The notes: generated by a model from the letters alone, not told the origin. 64,000 bases of DNA from Winogradskyella pelagia (GCF_017581965.1 NZ_JAGEVF010000002.1:62001-126000), one strand, 5' to 3'; shown: positions 9,188 through 19,225, counted from the first letter of the stretch. Numbers and translations: made by a program.

Positions 9188-12040
9188 TTAGAGCTTGACT
9201 AACTTGGTCGTCAGACTTTGGTTATTGTTATTATCGATTTTTACAATGTAAATACCTGTATTTATGTCAGAAATGTCAAAAGTATCATTACGTGTAAAAT
9301 CTCCTTTAAAGGCTTTAACAAGTTTACCTGTAATATCATAAATCTCTACATTAGAAACATTTAGATTAGTCTTAAATGAAGTCTGTGCAGGATTTGGATA
9401 GATGGTAAAAGTGGTTAATTCTTGCTCGGCAATACTAAGGGCGGCCGCTTCTTCATTACCATAAATTCTAAATTCACCAGCAGGTATAAGAATTGGACTA
9501 CTAGTGCTTGTAATATTTACAGGAGAATTATCCATTAAATCATACCAAGTACCAGTAAAAGGAAAATCTGGAATAATATTTTGATCAATAGTTCTAAAGT
9601 TAGCCAAGATTACTACATTCTTTAAAGTTCCATTTGGCAGGGTGTTGTCAAAAATAAATGCCCTTACGGATTGCGTAGCGCCTTCTAGGACATAATCCCC
9701 TTCAAAAACAGGCTCGTTGATTTTTAAATCTATTAATCTTGCCCATGCATCGTAGAGTGCCTTTCTATCTGTGTCACCTAGCCAATTCTCTACCCATTGT
9801 GGCTGTGGCTTAGTGTCTAATTTACAATTTGGATTATTCACAGTTCCATTAGAACAGGTAAAAATAGAATCATCCATCCCAAGGGCAGCAAAATGCCATA
9901 TCATTTTAGGGCCTGGAAGCGTTAAACTTACAGCTCCCATAGACGCCATACGTTGTAATGCAATATTTAAATTTCTTGGATTATGTGAAGGGTTAACATT
10001 ATTACCAAACTCTACAGTTTCATACATAACACGTTCTTCATCGTGACTTTCAGGGTACATCATTAGCCTAGGCGCATTAAAGCCTCTACTTTGATGAGTA
10101 GCTCTTGAAATGTTGCTGCTAAATCCTTGAACAAAGTCTGTATACTCTGAGGTCATTTTACCCCACATCATTATTCCTTTAGAGACATCGCTATCTCCAA
10201 GTCTATAATCGGCCCATTCTTTTTCTTCACCATCCTGCCCTAAATGTTCAAAAATCACATAATGCGTTGGATCTAAATTCCAAGAGTGATCAGCATATTC
10301 CTTTAACAATTGTACTCGATCTGGTTGATATTGATCTGTACAACCCGGTGAAGAACCAGGGCCACAATTTTGTGTAAATCCTTTGGTTAAGTCCCAACGG
10401 AATCCATCAATTTTATATTCCGTAATCCAGTGTTCTATAACTCTTTCTGTATATTCTTGGGTCAATGTACTTTGATGATTAAAATCATTAAACACATTGT
10501 AATCATGCTGGGGTACTGTATTAAAATATGGATTCGCACTGGACGGGCCTCCCCAACCGTCATTATCAGGATCATCCATCCATAGTCTTACTAAAGGGTT
10601 TCTCCCCGTGGCATGGTTTAATGCAATATCCAAAATCACAGCGATTCCGTTTTGATGACATAAATCAACAAATTCTTTAAACTTATCCGATGTTCCATAG
10701 AATTTATCTAAGGCCATGTGGTAAGCAGTATTATAACCCCAAGTTTCATTGCCGTCAAACTCCATAACTGGCATGAGCTGAATGGCATTGATATTAAGAT
10801 TTTTAAAATAATCAAAACGGTCAATTAAATTTTGATAGTTCCTATCGGCATCAAAATCTCGCACTAAAACTTCATAAACAACAAGGTCTTCTTTCTTTGG
10901 TTTTGTAAAATTATCTACCACCCAATTATAAGGTGTTTGCCCGGTTTGAAGTACGGTGACTTCACGTTCTTGACCTACAGGGTAGGCTGGTAAATTAGGA
11001 TAGGAATTGGATGGAATACCGCCATCATCAAAAGGTGATAACACCAATGTAGAAAATGGATCAGCAGTTTTAACCAAGTTTGGAGAATTTGCAACAGGAT
11101 TCTCATCAACTGCCCAATACTGATAGGTTTCAATTTGTCCTGGTGTTAATCCGGTCAACTCTAACCAATAAAGGTCATTTTCGGCTGTATCGCGTCGCAT
11201 GACATAACTGTTATTGAAAGTATAGCCATTAAAGCTTCCGGCAACATAGATATAATCCTTATTTGGTGCTCTTAATGCTACTGTTGCTCTAGTGGCATCA
11301 TTAGAATTGTAATTAATTCCTTCACGGATGCCAGCGGGAATAGACTGGTTAACAACGGTTGGAGGAATAACGGCTTGGAAAGATCGAACTATTGTTTCAC
11401 CTCCCGCCGTAGCTTCAAGTTCGTATAGTGTTGTTGTATTTACAGTTGCATTAAAACTGAAAGATTGTGTATTAGAGTTAGTACTTATTGAAGTGCCATT
11501 AGCTTTTAAGTTAAAATCTGCAGGCAATGTAGTTGTTGATGCTATAGAAAGATTTTGTCCAGCATTAAGAAATGTTACAGGTTCTGTTGGATTTGTTAAT
11601 GTATGCTGAAATGCACCAACAGCAGCGTAAAAGTCATCACAGGTCGCATTGTTTTTCATTTCCTGTGTTCCATTGGCATTCCTAAAAACGAAGCCAAGTT
11701 GCGTAACGTTTTCTTGTTGCGTGGTTGTGAGTCCGTAATAAGTTGAAGGGGTTATAGTAATGGCCCACGTGGTTCCAAAAATATTGACCATTTCACCAAC
11801 ACCATCATCTTGTCCCCAATTGCCTATGACACTAAACCCAAAAGCATTGGTGTCATCTCCTGCTCCTGAGTGCATATACACTTTAGAAGGATTAACCAGG
11901 CCATTACAGCCTGTATCTGCACTAATATCTATTGTAATAGTAATTTGATCTGTAATCTCGAAAGGGTTAGGGCTAATAGTTAACTGACTGAATCCGAGGT
12001 AGGAAGTGAGTAATAAGATTAAAAGGGTAATTTTTTTCAT
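9188..12040 (-). CDS. GH13 alpha-amylase with T9SS sorting domain, secreted
   Basis: Extracellular alpha-glucan endo-hydrolase of 950 residues. The ATG at 12040 begins a clean signal peptide ending near GFSQ; an open extension to 12076 only reads through the upstream terminator hairpin. Order: N-terminal beta-sandwich modules (one around residues 260-330 with YIYVAGSFNGY, CBM48-like), the GH13 barrel from about 385 to 790, then a beta-domain. Catalytic residues: nucleophile D550 (GFRWDL), acid/base E598 (VIFEHLG), and the HD of PESHDEER. The last 75 residues (FTIYPNP to TTKLVKL) are a type A sorting domain for type IX secretion. It is the last gene of the susCDEF operon, behind an internal hairpin at 12057-12092 that could reduce its expression. 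Confidence 0.93.
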   Translation of the reverse strand: MKKITLLILLLTSYLGFSQLTISPNPFEITDQITITIDISADTGCNGLVNPSKVYMHSGAGDDTNAFGFSVIGNWGQDDGVGEMVNIFGTTWAITITPSTYYGLTTTQQENVTQLGFVFRNANGTQEMKNNATCDDFYAAVGAFQHTLTNPTEPVTFLNAGQNLSIASTTTLPADFNLKANGTSISTNSNTQSFSFNATVNTTTLYELEATAGGETIVRSFQAVIPPTVVNQSIPAGIREGINYNSNDATRATVALRAPNKDYIYVAGSFNGYTFNNSYVMRRDTAENDLYWLELTGLTPGQIETYQYWAVDENPVANSPNLVKTADPFSTLVLSPFDDGGIPSNSYPNLPAYPVGQEREVTVLQTGQTPYNWVVDNFTKPKKEDLVVYEVLVRDFDADRNYQNLIDRFDYFKNLNINAIQLMPVMEFDGNETWGYNTAYHMALDKFYGTSDKFKEFVDLCHQNGIAVILDIALNHATGRNPLVRLWMDDPDNDGWGGPSSANPYFNTVPQHDYNVFNDFNHQSTLTQEYTERVIEHWITEYKIDGFRWDLTKGFTQNCGPGSSPGCTDQYQPDRVQLLKEYADHSWNLDPTHYVIFEHLGQDGEEKEWADYRLGDSDVSKGIMMWGKMTSEYTDFVQGFSSNISRATHQSRGFNAPRLMMYPESHDEERVMYETVEFGNNVNPSHNPRNLNIALQRMASMGAVSLTLPGPKMIWHFAALGMDDSIFTCSNGTVNNPNCKLDTKPQPQWVENWLGDTDRKALYDAWARLIDLKINEPVFEGDYVLEGATQSVRAFIFDNTLPNGTLKNVVILANFRTIDQNIIPDFPFTGTWYDLMDNSPVNITSTSSPILIPAGEFRIYGNEEAAALSIAEQELTTFTIYPNPAQTSFKTNLNVSNVEIYDITGKLVKAFKGDFTRNDTFDISDINTGIYIVKIDNNNNQSLTTKLVKL

Positions 12041-12056
12041 ATCGTTTTTTTTGAAA

Positions 12057-12092
12057 AAAAAAGGCTGAATATACATCAGCCTCTTTTTATGT
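12057..12092 (-). terminator. Intra-operon terminator or attenuator before the amylase gene
   Basis: On the minus strand AGGCTGATG-loop-TTCAGCCT is followed by a run of about ten T, directly upstream of the amylase ATG at 12040 and 12 bases after the SusF-like stop. This is a strong intrinsic terminator shape inside an apparent operon. It would lower amylase transcript relative to susCDEF, or serve as an mRNA 3' end stabiliser. Confidence 0.75.
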
Positions 12093-12103
12093 AAAGAAAT
12101 TTA

Positions 12104-13567
12104 TTAGTTCGGGATAATAACGTAGCTTCCGTCTAGGTCATTAAACCATACATCGTAGTTTCCAGAAGGTGCAGAGAAAGGAAAATTATTACCGCTTCCA
12201 GCTAAATTTGCCTGTCCAAATAACTCCTGTGAACCCGTATATCTCCAAACGCCGTTATTCCAATCGTCGTTTGGTCTTATTAAGAATTCTTCACCATTAG
12301 TAAAAGAAACATTTGAAGCATACCAGAGGTGAGGATTATTTACAGGGTCTCTCTGAATCAATTCGATTTCATCTCCATCGCCCCAGCCACCAATGGCTTG
12401 ACCAATTAAACCAATTGAATTGTATGTTGGTGCGGCAGATGCATCAAATGCCTCAATAGTATAATTAGCACCTGGTGTTAATGATGGAATAGACATTGTA
12501 TAATATCCTGCTGTAGGAACATCAAATATTCCTGGGTCAGATCCACCTCCGGGGTTTACGCCTAGGGTAGAACCATCGTTTGTTCCCCATTGTGGTTGCC
12601 AAGAACCAGGTGATTCAAGAATTTTAAATCCACCAGGTTGAAAGTATCCTGTAAATTCGTAAGAATTAGGAGTATTCTGACTTCTAAATACAACAGGATT
12701 ATTGTTGTTATTAGACCAACCTGCCGCAGTACTCGCACCAACTAAATAAATATATGGGAATGCCACATTGTATGGTGTAACATTAATTGTTACTGGATCA
12801 GAAATCCTTTCATAGGTATTGCCACTAGAATTTGTAGTCAAGGTTTTAAGTCTTACCTCCATGTCAGCAGCAGTTTCCGGTGCTATTCCAAGACCTAAGG
12901 CAACTCCATTAAGGTCGCTATGAGTGACGTCTAGAGAATTGATGTTGGAACCAACCCCTACAGGAATTACAGTAGCAAAATCTGTTCCCGCTAAGGCAGC
13001 TTCAACTGAATAATCTACATTGTCCGAAGTTGTCAATGCTGGATCTTCCCAAGATAAGGTGAAAACAACTAAATCCTGTGATGCGATATCTAAAACAAAG
13101 ACATCGTTTTGAGATGGATTTGTTATCATTGCTGGGTCAAGAGGGTATGCATTAACAAAAAATATTACTGCATTACTCTGCGCATCGCCCGCATCAACTC
13201 GGACATAAATAGGTACTTCTGAGAAAATTTCTGGGTTAGCACTATTAATGGCCATGTTTAAATCCATGGTATTAATAGAAAAAGAACTTCCAGTAGAATT
13301 TCCTAATATAACAGGAGCATCAAATGTTTCAGTTAATGACATTTCAATATCATAACTAGAACTTCCAGTAACTTCATCATTCCAAGAAATGGTAAATGCT
13401 GGATTGGTATCTAATCCAAAGTTTAAGTTAATATTGGATATGCCCGGTTCTTGCAACAAAAATGCGGCATCAGGTTCTGTAATAATCAATGTCTCTTCGT
13501 TCTCACAAGTAAAGAACAAAAGTGCAAAGACTATTAAAAGTCGATTTAGTTTATTATACATTTTCAT
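12104..13567 (-). CDS. SusF/SusE-like starch-binding outer-membrane lipoprotein
   Basis: A 487-residue surface glycan-binding protein. The lipobox LLFFTC is followed by the acidic stretch ENEET, resembling the Bacteroidota signal for surface display. Two beta-sandwich (SusE N-domain-like) repeats occupy about residues 30-265. Two C-terminal starch-binding-like modules follow: one with PYIYLVGASTAAGW and GSWQPQWGTNDG (about 270-360) and one ending in YDVWFNDLDGSYVIIPN. It shares the NNNNNP and WQPQWGTNDG motifs with the adjacent SusE-like protein, so the two are paralogues. It binds alpha-glucan beside the SusCD pore; no enzyme motif is visible. The next hairpin (12057-12092) follows its stop. 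Confidence 0.85.
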   Translation of the reverse strand: MKMYNKLNRLLIVFALLFFTCENEETLIITEPDAAFLLQEPGISNINLNFGLDTNPAFTISWNDEVTGSSSYDIEMSLTETFDAPVILGNSTGSSFSINTMDLNMAINSANPEIFSEVPIYVRVDAGDAQSNAVIFFVNAYPLDPAMITNPSQNDVFVLDIASQDLVVFTLSWEDPALTTSDNVDYSVEAALAGTDFATVIPVGVGSNINSLDVTHSDLNGVALGLGIAPETAADMEVRLKTLTTNSSGNTYERISDPVTINVTPYNVAFPYIYLVGASTAAGWSNNNNNPVVFRSQNTPNSYEFTGYFQPGGFKILESPGSWQPQWGTNDGSTLGVNPGGGSDPGIFDVPTAGYYTMSIPSLTPGANYTIEAFDASAAPTYNSIGLIGQAIGGWGDGDEIELIQRDPVNNPHLWYASNVSFTNGEEFLIRPNDDWNNGVWRYTGSQELFGQANLAGSGNNFPFSAPSGNYDVWFNDLDGSYVIIPN

Positions 13568-13577
13568 AGAATTTATT

Positions 13578-14678
13578 TTATAAGTTTAAAGGAATCATAA
13601 TATAATCTCCTGTAAGATCATTGAACCAAACATCGTAAAGGTCTCCAACAATAACAGGAATATTAGAACCTCCTTCTGTTGCTTTTCCAGAGAAAGAAGT
13701 TTCACTTCCCCAAGTTGAGCCAAGGTCCGTCGAGAATGCTAAATCACCAGGGTTTAACGCTACACTATTAGCGTACCAAACGTGACTATCACTAGCACTT
13801 AGTCTAGTCATAGATACTGGTCCAGTGAGAGCAGAACCTTCAATGTCTATTGACATATAGTCAGTAGCCCCACTTTCGTCAAAAGCTTCAAAAGAGAATG
13901 AACTATTCCCAAAATTTATTGTAAAGGTGTAATAACCAGCAGCACCTATGCTACTGTTGTTGTTTGGAAACGTTCCAGGGTCAGAAGTATCGCCTGGGTT
14001 AACGTCTATCGAGGCTCCATCATTAGTTCCCCATTGTGGCTGCCAAAGTCCTTTAACCTCGAGTACCTTAAACTCACCGCTATTAAAAAAACCTGTATAG
14101 GTATAAAGATTAGAATTATCAGCATCTCTAAAAAGTGCGGGATTGTTATTGTTATTATTCCAATCTGCTGCCGTTGCATTACCCACCAAATAATAATCTT
14201 TAAATGGATAATTAAAAAATGGAAACACTTGGAAAGTAATAACATTGGAGCCTACAGCCACACCATTTTGTGTGCCTAAGCTAGATACGATTCGTGCATA
14301 GAGCGTATTCCATTCAAATGGAGGTAATCCAGCATTACCAGCCGCAGAGTTTAACTCGCCCATAGACAAGGTAACGGTATTATTACCATTGACCGTACTT
14401 GGAACTACTGGATTTGTGAATGTTTCATCTGAAGATACTTCTAAAGCGTATCGTTCCTCAGCAGGTTGACCATAATCAGCTACGGTCCAATTAAAAGTAA
14501 CTGCTGGGTTGTTTGGGTTCGCAGCATCTAACTCAATCATGTCGATGCTAAGTTCAGATAAACTTACCGGATCTGTTTCCGTAACTGTAAATTGATCTGA
14601 ATCATCTTCACATGCCGTAAAAACAAACAAGGCAAATAAAGAGGATAGAAGAATTGATATTTTACGTTTCATTTTCAT
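13578..14678 (-). CDS. susE: SusE-like starch-binding outer-membrane lipoprotein
   Basis: A 366-residue lipoprotein with lipobox FVFTAC followed by EDDSDQ, an acidic tail consistent with surface exposure. N-terminal SusE-type sandwich (about 30-165), then two C-terminal starch-binding-like modules, with DYYLVGNATAADW and GLWQPQWGTNDG in the first and YDVWFNDLTGDYIMIP at the end. It is shorter than its paralogue at 12104-13567 by about one N-terminal sandwich. It lies 11 bases after susD and 10 before the SusF-like gene. Inferred role: glycan capture and possibly product-size selection for the SusCD transporter. Confidence 0.88.
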   Translation of the reverse strand: MKMKRKISILLSSLFALFVFTACEDDSDQFTVTETDPVSLSELSIDMIELDAANPNNPAVTFNWTVADYGQPAEERYALEVSSDETFTNPVVPSTVNGNNTVTLSMGELNSAAGNAGLPPFEWNTLYARIVSSLGTQNGVAVGSNVITFQVFPFFNYPFKDYYLVGNATAADWNNNNNNPALFRDADNSNLYTYTGFFNSGEFKVLEVKGLWQPQWGTNDGASIDVNPGDTSDPGTFPNNNSSIGAAGYYTFTINFGNSSFSFEAFDESGATDYMSIDIEGSALTGPVSMTRLSASDSHVWYANSVALNPGDLAFSTDLGSTWGSETSFSGKATEGGSNIPVIVGDLYDVWFNDLTGDYIMIPLNL

Positions 14679-14689
14679 TTCTATTTTAA

Positions 14690-16294
14690 TTAATACCCTG
14701 GATTTTGCGTTAAATTAGGGTTGGATGATAAACTTAAATTTGGAATAGGGTATAGGTCGAAATGTGCAGGTATTGAAATACCATTGCTACCATTTCCTTT
14801 CCATGCCCAATTATAATTTCCTCCCGTGTATCGGTTGAAGCGGATTAAATCTTGCCTTCTGTGTGCTTCCCAATGTAACTCTCTCGACCGTTCATCCAAA
14901 ATAAAATCAAGCGTTAAATCTCCCGCTGAAATTAAATTAGGATTATTGGCTCTTGTTCTTAAGTCATTAACTAAATCAACAGCAGTTGCTAATGTGCCGC
15001 CACCACCTCTAAGATGTGCTTCTGCATACATTAAATGAACATCTGCCAATCTAAAAAGCGGAAAATCTGTATCAACAAAAGTAAGGTCAATACCAAACCC
15101 GCCTGTTGAAGTAGCGTTAGAGTATTTTTGAATAATATAACCTGTATCCCTGTCTGATATATCAGTAATATCGATAGGTCTATTTGCTGTAATCAAGGTA
15201 TTTCTGTCATCGTTAGAGAACAATCCACCTCCAAATAAATCAGCAAACTGCTTGCGGACACGTAGAGCACCGCCCCAGCCGCCTTGAGTAACACCAACTT
15301 CTTGGCCGTTTACTTCTAAACTTCCTACAGAACCGTTAATCATAACAGTTGTTGGTCCAAAGTTTTGAGTCGTCGCTCCGTCTGAAACGATTGGGAAGAT
15401 AATTTCGTTTGTGGCAGAATTAGTATTGTTATCAGCCATGAAATTGTGTTTATAATCCGTTGCTAAAGTGTAACTTGAGGTCAAAATTTTGTTACAATAT
15501 TCGAGACACTTGTCATAATTAGGTGCACCAATATAAACCTCAGAATTGAGATACATTTTTGCTAAAATCATCCAAGCAACACCTTTGTCTACTCTACCGT
15601 ATTCGTTTTGGTTGGCATCAATTAAATCATTCTCAATGGCCAACAACTCCTCTTCGATGAAAGTAAATAGCTCTGGTCTTTCGATTACTGGTGGTACAAC
15701 ATTTATACCGGAAGTTTCTGTAACGAAATTAGCCTTACCAAATAAATCCATCATATAATAATAAGACATTGCTCTGAGCAATCTAGCTTCTGCTCTATAA
15801 TTAACAATTTGAGCTCTAACTCCAGCAGAAACATTTCTACTGTCTAGTTTCTCATCAGTTGTTTCGTTCAAAAAGTTATTTGCAAATGCAATAGTTGCGT
15901 GTGATCTACTGAACATACCTAGAATTAATGGGTTTTGAGCCGTCCAAATATTTCGTTGGATTTCTCTTGTTCCAGGGTCATTTTCATAAGACCAAATCAT
16001 TTGGTCTGCTGAAAGCGTCTGTAGGTATAATAATACACGACCAAATTGGCTGGTACCTGCATCTAATCCTTGTATGTTAGAGCTTCCGGCACCATCGGTT
16101 CCTGTTAATGCTAAATTGGCATAAACTCCTGCCAACAGTTGTTTATAGGCTGCTTCGTTTGCAAAAGCCTCGTCTGCTAGCAATGTGTCTTCATCATTAG
16201 GTATAATGTTTAAATCATCTGTACATGAGACCATAAACACCACAACAAATAATAAGACACCAACTTTCTGTAATTGTTTTAATTTTCTTTTCAT
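14690..16294 (-). CDS. susD: SusD/RagB-family glycan-binding lipoprotein
   Basis: Lid protein of the SusCD complex: binds oligosaccharide and closes over the TonB-dependent pore. The 534 residues start with a signal peptide and lipobox VFMVSC followed by TDDLN, an acidic surface-export-like tail. TPR-type helices are visible in the middle (RAEARLLRAMSYYYMMDLFGKANFV near residue 170, YADVHLMYAEAHLRGG region near 425) and the typical C-terminus ERSRELHWEAHRRQDLIRF near 478 precedes DLYPIPNLSLSSNPNLTQNPGY. It follows susC by 6 bases. Genomic partners point to alpha-glucan as ligand. Confidence 0.95.
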   Translation of the reverse strand: MKRKLKQLQKVGVLLFVVVFMVSCTDDLNIIPNDEDTLLADEAFANEAAYKQLLAGVYANLALTGTDGAGSSNIQGLDAGTSQFGRVLLYLQTLSADQMIWSYENDPGTREIQRNIWTAQNPLILGMFSRSHATIAFANNFLNETTDEKLDSRNVSAGVRAQIVNYRAEARLLRAMSYYYMMDLFGKANFVTETSGINVVPPVIERPELFTFIEEELLAIENDLIDANQNEYGRVDKGVAWMILAKMYLNSEVYIGAPNYDKCLEYCNKILTSSYTLATDYKHNFMADNNTNSATNEIIFPIVSDGATTQNFGPTTVMINGSVGSLEVNGQEVGVTQGGWGGALRVRKQFADLFGGGLFSNDDRNTLITANRPIDITDISDRDTGYIIQKYSNATSTGGFGIDLTFVDTDFPLFRLADVHLMYAEAHLRGGGGTLATAVDLVNDLRTRANNPNLISAGDLTLDFILDERSRELHWEAHRRQDLIRFNRYTGGNYNWAWKGNGSNGISIPAHFDLYPIPNLSLSSNPNLTQNPGY

Positions 16295-16300
16295 AGTTTT

Positions 16301-19225
16301 TTAAAATTTAAAGTTAGCTCCTACTAAAAAGTTTCTTTGTCTTGGGAAAATAGTGTTGTCAACTCCTGGGCTACCTCCTGAAAGGGAAACTTCAGGGTCA
16401 AGACCACTATAATCCGTAATAATAAAGGCATTTTGTACACCTGCCCAAATTCTTAGGCTCTTTAAGACACTTGAAATGTCTTTAAAAGTATATCCTAATG
16501 TAATATTGTCCATTCTTAAGAATGATGCATTTTCAATATATAAATCTGAAATAATTACGTCAGAGGTTCTTTGGAAATTAGTTTGTAAAACAGATGTCGG
16601 GATATTTCCTAAGACAGCATTATCTTGTAATAATTCATATTGCGCTCTGGAAGAGTTTACATTGTTATATATATAACCACCTAAACTAGCTCTAAGGTTA
16701 AAGGAAAAGTCAAAATTCTTATAATTAAGGTTAGACTGGAAACCTAGAGTTGTATTTGGGTATGGATTTTCTTTAACATACCTGTCTTCATCATTGATAA
16801 TGTTATCTCCGTTAAGATCGGCATAAGCACCTTCTATTGGACTACCGTTTGCATCATAAAGTTGCTTAAATACATAAAATGAGTTTGGTGCCTCACCTTC
16901 TCTTTGAATCTGGATGAAGTTACCAGTTCCGCCACCAATTCCTCCAGTAGTAACATCTTGTCCAAAAGCAAGTTGGGTAATTTCTCTATCTAAGAAGGTA
17001 GCATTAAAGTTTAAATTCCAATTAACATTGTCATTATTAACAACACTTGCATCTATACTAAATTCTAACCCTCGAGTTTCTAATGAACCAATGTTCTGTA
17101 CTATGTTATTCGTAAAGTTACTACCATCAGCTACTGGTGCGTCAAACAGAAGATCATCCGTTGTTCTTAAAAAGACACCTAGGGTACCGGAAATCCTGTT
17201 ATTAAACAATCCGTAGTCGATACCAAATTCTAAAGTACTGGTTTCCTCCCATTTTAAATCTGGATTTAATGCAGAAGGAAGTAAGGTCTGAATAGGAACA
17301 TTACCAAACTGGAATACAGAATCAGGTCGTCCTCTTCGGAGACGTCTTAAGAAAATATCTCTAGCACCAATATCTTGCTGGCCGGTTAAACCGTAACTAG
17401 CTCGTAATTTTAAATTAGAAATTGTGTTGGAGTCCTTGAGGAAGTCTTCATCACTTATTTGCCATGCACCGGCAACAGACCAAAAATCACCCCATTGGTT
17501 TTCTTCGCTAAAACGAGATGTGCCATCACGACGATAGTTCAAGGTTAAACGGTATTTATCATAAAGGCTTAAGTTAGCTCTACCAAAGAAACCAATCAAT
17601 ACAACATCTGGGTCGGCAAAATTATCACCTACGGCTTGAGGGTCTAAAATATTACCCGTAAACGATCCTGAATTAGCAAATCGCTGATAAGAGTAACCAC
17701 CAGTTACATCAAAACCGAAATCTCCTAAATCTCTTGTATAGGTTAAGAAACCATCTAAGGATTCATTAGTTCTTTCTTGGAAAGCTGAAGATGACTCGCG
17801 TGATACATTATCTTGTGTTGCAAATCTAGCTTCAATAGAGGTTCTTGATTCTGATCTATCGTAACCAAGATTTAATACTGCTCTTAACTCTGGTAAAAAA
17901 TGGAAATTGTAATCTAAATTAATATTACCAAATACTCTATTAACATCACCTAAGTCATCACGGAAAACAAGGTTATAAACCGGATTGGTTGTTCCGTTTT
18001 GAACTAAACCATTAGCATCTACATGCTGATAGAATCCACCAAAATCAGGGTTTCCATCCATTACAGGTTGCGTAGGGTCATATCTTAAAGCAGCACCAAT
18101 TTCACCTGCGTTTGCAAAACGGTTATCCTCAAAGGCCATATTTGCATTAACATTGATTTTAAGATGATCATCAAATAAAGAAGGGTTGAGTGATAAGGAT
18201 AAGTTACGTCTTTCGTTAAGAGAGGTAATTAAGGCACCTTCTTGTCTAGTTGTTCCAAAAGAAAAACGTGTTGGAAGCGCATTAAAAAGTGAACCTCTTA
18301 AAGTAATGTTGTGAATGGCCGAAACCGTGTTTCTGAAAATCTCATCTTGCCAATCAGTATTTTCAGTGCCTAGCAAACTCGTATCTAACGTAGTACCGTT
18401 TATGGGCTGGGAATTTACTAAATCTCTAAATTCGTCCCCACTGAACACATCAATTTCATTGAAGTTCTCACCGAAACTAAATTGAGTATCAATATCGGCA
18501 CTGAAGGAATCACGACCTTTTTTGGTAACAATAATAATTACACCATTAGCAGCACGCGATCCGTAGATTGCTGTCGCTGAGGCATCTTTTAATATAGAGA
18601 AAGATTCTATATCATTTGGGTTAATTGTACTTAGTATACCACGTGAACCGTTAACATTATCATTTGAAATTGGTAATCCATCAATAACAATTAAGGGGTC
18701 ATTAGACGCATTAATCGAAGAACCACCACGTATGCGGATAGTGCCAGATGCACCTGGACGTCCACCGTCACTAGTTATATTAACACCAGCAACTCGACCA
18801 GCGAGTAAATTTTCAGGAGTTACAATATTACCACGTGTAAAGTCCTTTGCTGTTACAGATTCTACAGAACCCGTTGCATCTTTTACGGTAGTGGTACCGT
18901 AACCAATAAGTATGACCTCATCTAATTGAGCTGCATCTTCAACAAGAGCGACATCAAGTCTAGACTGGCCAGAATAAATTATTTCTTGTGTGGTGTAGCC
19001 AAGGTAAGAAACTACTACGGTTTCACCATCACTTAGCTCAAGAGTATAGTTACCATCAAAATCAGTCGATGTACCTCTCGAGGTGCCCTTAACAATAACG
19101 TTAACGCCAGGTAAAGGCATAGCGTTTGCTTTATCTGTGACTGTACCTGAAACAGTAGTTTGCGCAAACATAGTTGCTGGCGCAAGCAAACAACAGATTA
19201 GTAAAGCATTAAAGAATGTTTTCAT
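16301..19225 (-). CDS. susC: SusC/RagA-family TonB-dependent outer-membrane receptor
   Basis: TonB-dependent pore that imports oligosaccharides across the outer membrane. The 974-residue protein has a signal peptide ending at MFAQ, then a carboxypeptidase-like regulatory domain (TVSGTVTDKANAMPLPGVNV to YLGYTTQEI, residues 23-95). The plug starts near LDEVILIGYG (TonB-box region, about 101-115) and contains the SusC signature GTIRIRGGSSINASNDPLIV near 160. A 22-strand barrel ends in the terminal aromatic FKF. It is the first gene of the minus-strand operon, divergent from the LacI gene; its transcription probably responds to the palindromic operator at 19333-19350. Confidence 0.97.
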   Translation of the reverse strand: MKTFFNALLICCLLAPATMFAQTTVSGTVTDKANAMPLPGVNVIVKGTSRGTSTDFDGNYTLELSDGETVVVSYLGYTTQEIIYSGQSRLDVALVEDAAQLDEVILIGYGTTTVKDATGSVESVTAKDFTRGNIVTPENLLAGRVAGVNITSDGGRPGASGTIRIRGGSSINASNDPLIVIDGLPISNDNVNGSRGILSTINPNDIESFSILKDASATAIYGSRAANGVIIIVTKKGRDSFSADIDTQFSFGENFNEIDVFSGDEFRDLVNSQPINGTTLDTSLLGTENTDWQDEIFRNTVSAIHNITLRGSLFNALPTRFSFGTTRQEGALITSLNERRNLSLSLNPSLFDDHLKINVNANMAFEDNRFANAGEIGAALRYDPTQPVMDGNPDFGGFYQHVDANGLVQNGTTNPVYNLVFRDDLGDVNRVFGNINLDYNFHFLPELRAVLNLGYDRSESRTSIEARFATQDNVSRESSSAFQERTNESLDGFLTYTRDLGDFGFDVTGGYSYQRFANSGSFTGNILDPQAVGDNFADPDVVLIGFFGRANLSLYDKYRLTLNYRRDGTSRFSEENQWGDFWSVAGAWQISDEDFLKDSNTISNLKLRASYGLTGQQDIGARDIFLRRLRRGRPDSVFQFGNVPIQTLLPSALNPDLKWEETSTLEFGIDYGLFNNRISGTLGVFLRTTDDLLFDAPVADGSNFTNNIVQNIGSLETRGLEFSIDASVVNNDNVNWNLNFNATFLDREITQLAFGQDVTTGGIGGGTGNFIQIQREGEAPNSFYVFKQLYDANGSPIEGAYADLNGDNIINDEDRYVKENPYPNTTLGFQSNLNYKNFDFSFNLRASLGGYIYNNVNSSRAQYELLQDNAVLGNIPTSVLQTNFQRTSDVIISDLYIENASFLRMDNITLGYTFKDISSVLKSLRIWAGVQNAFIITDYSGLDPEVSLSGGSPGVDNTIFPRQRNFLVGANFKF

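Noticed and set aside
12041..12076. N-terminal extension of the secreted amylase frame upstream of ATG 12040
   Set aside because: The extra 12 codons read through the intra-operon hairpin and its T run; the ATG at 12040 opens a normal signal peptide.
13578..14678. Spurious plus- and minus-strand frames across the Asn-rich repeat
   Set aside because: They are shadows of the SusE-like gene in low-complexity codons and show no protein family features.
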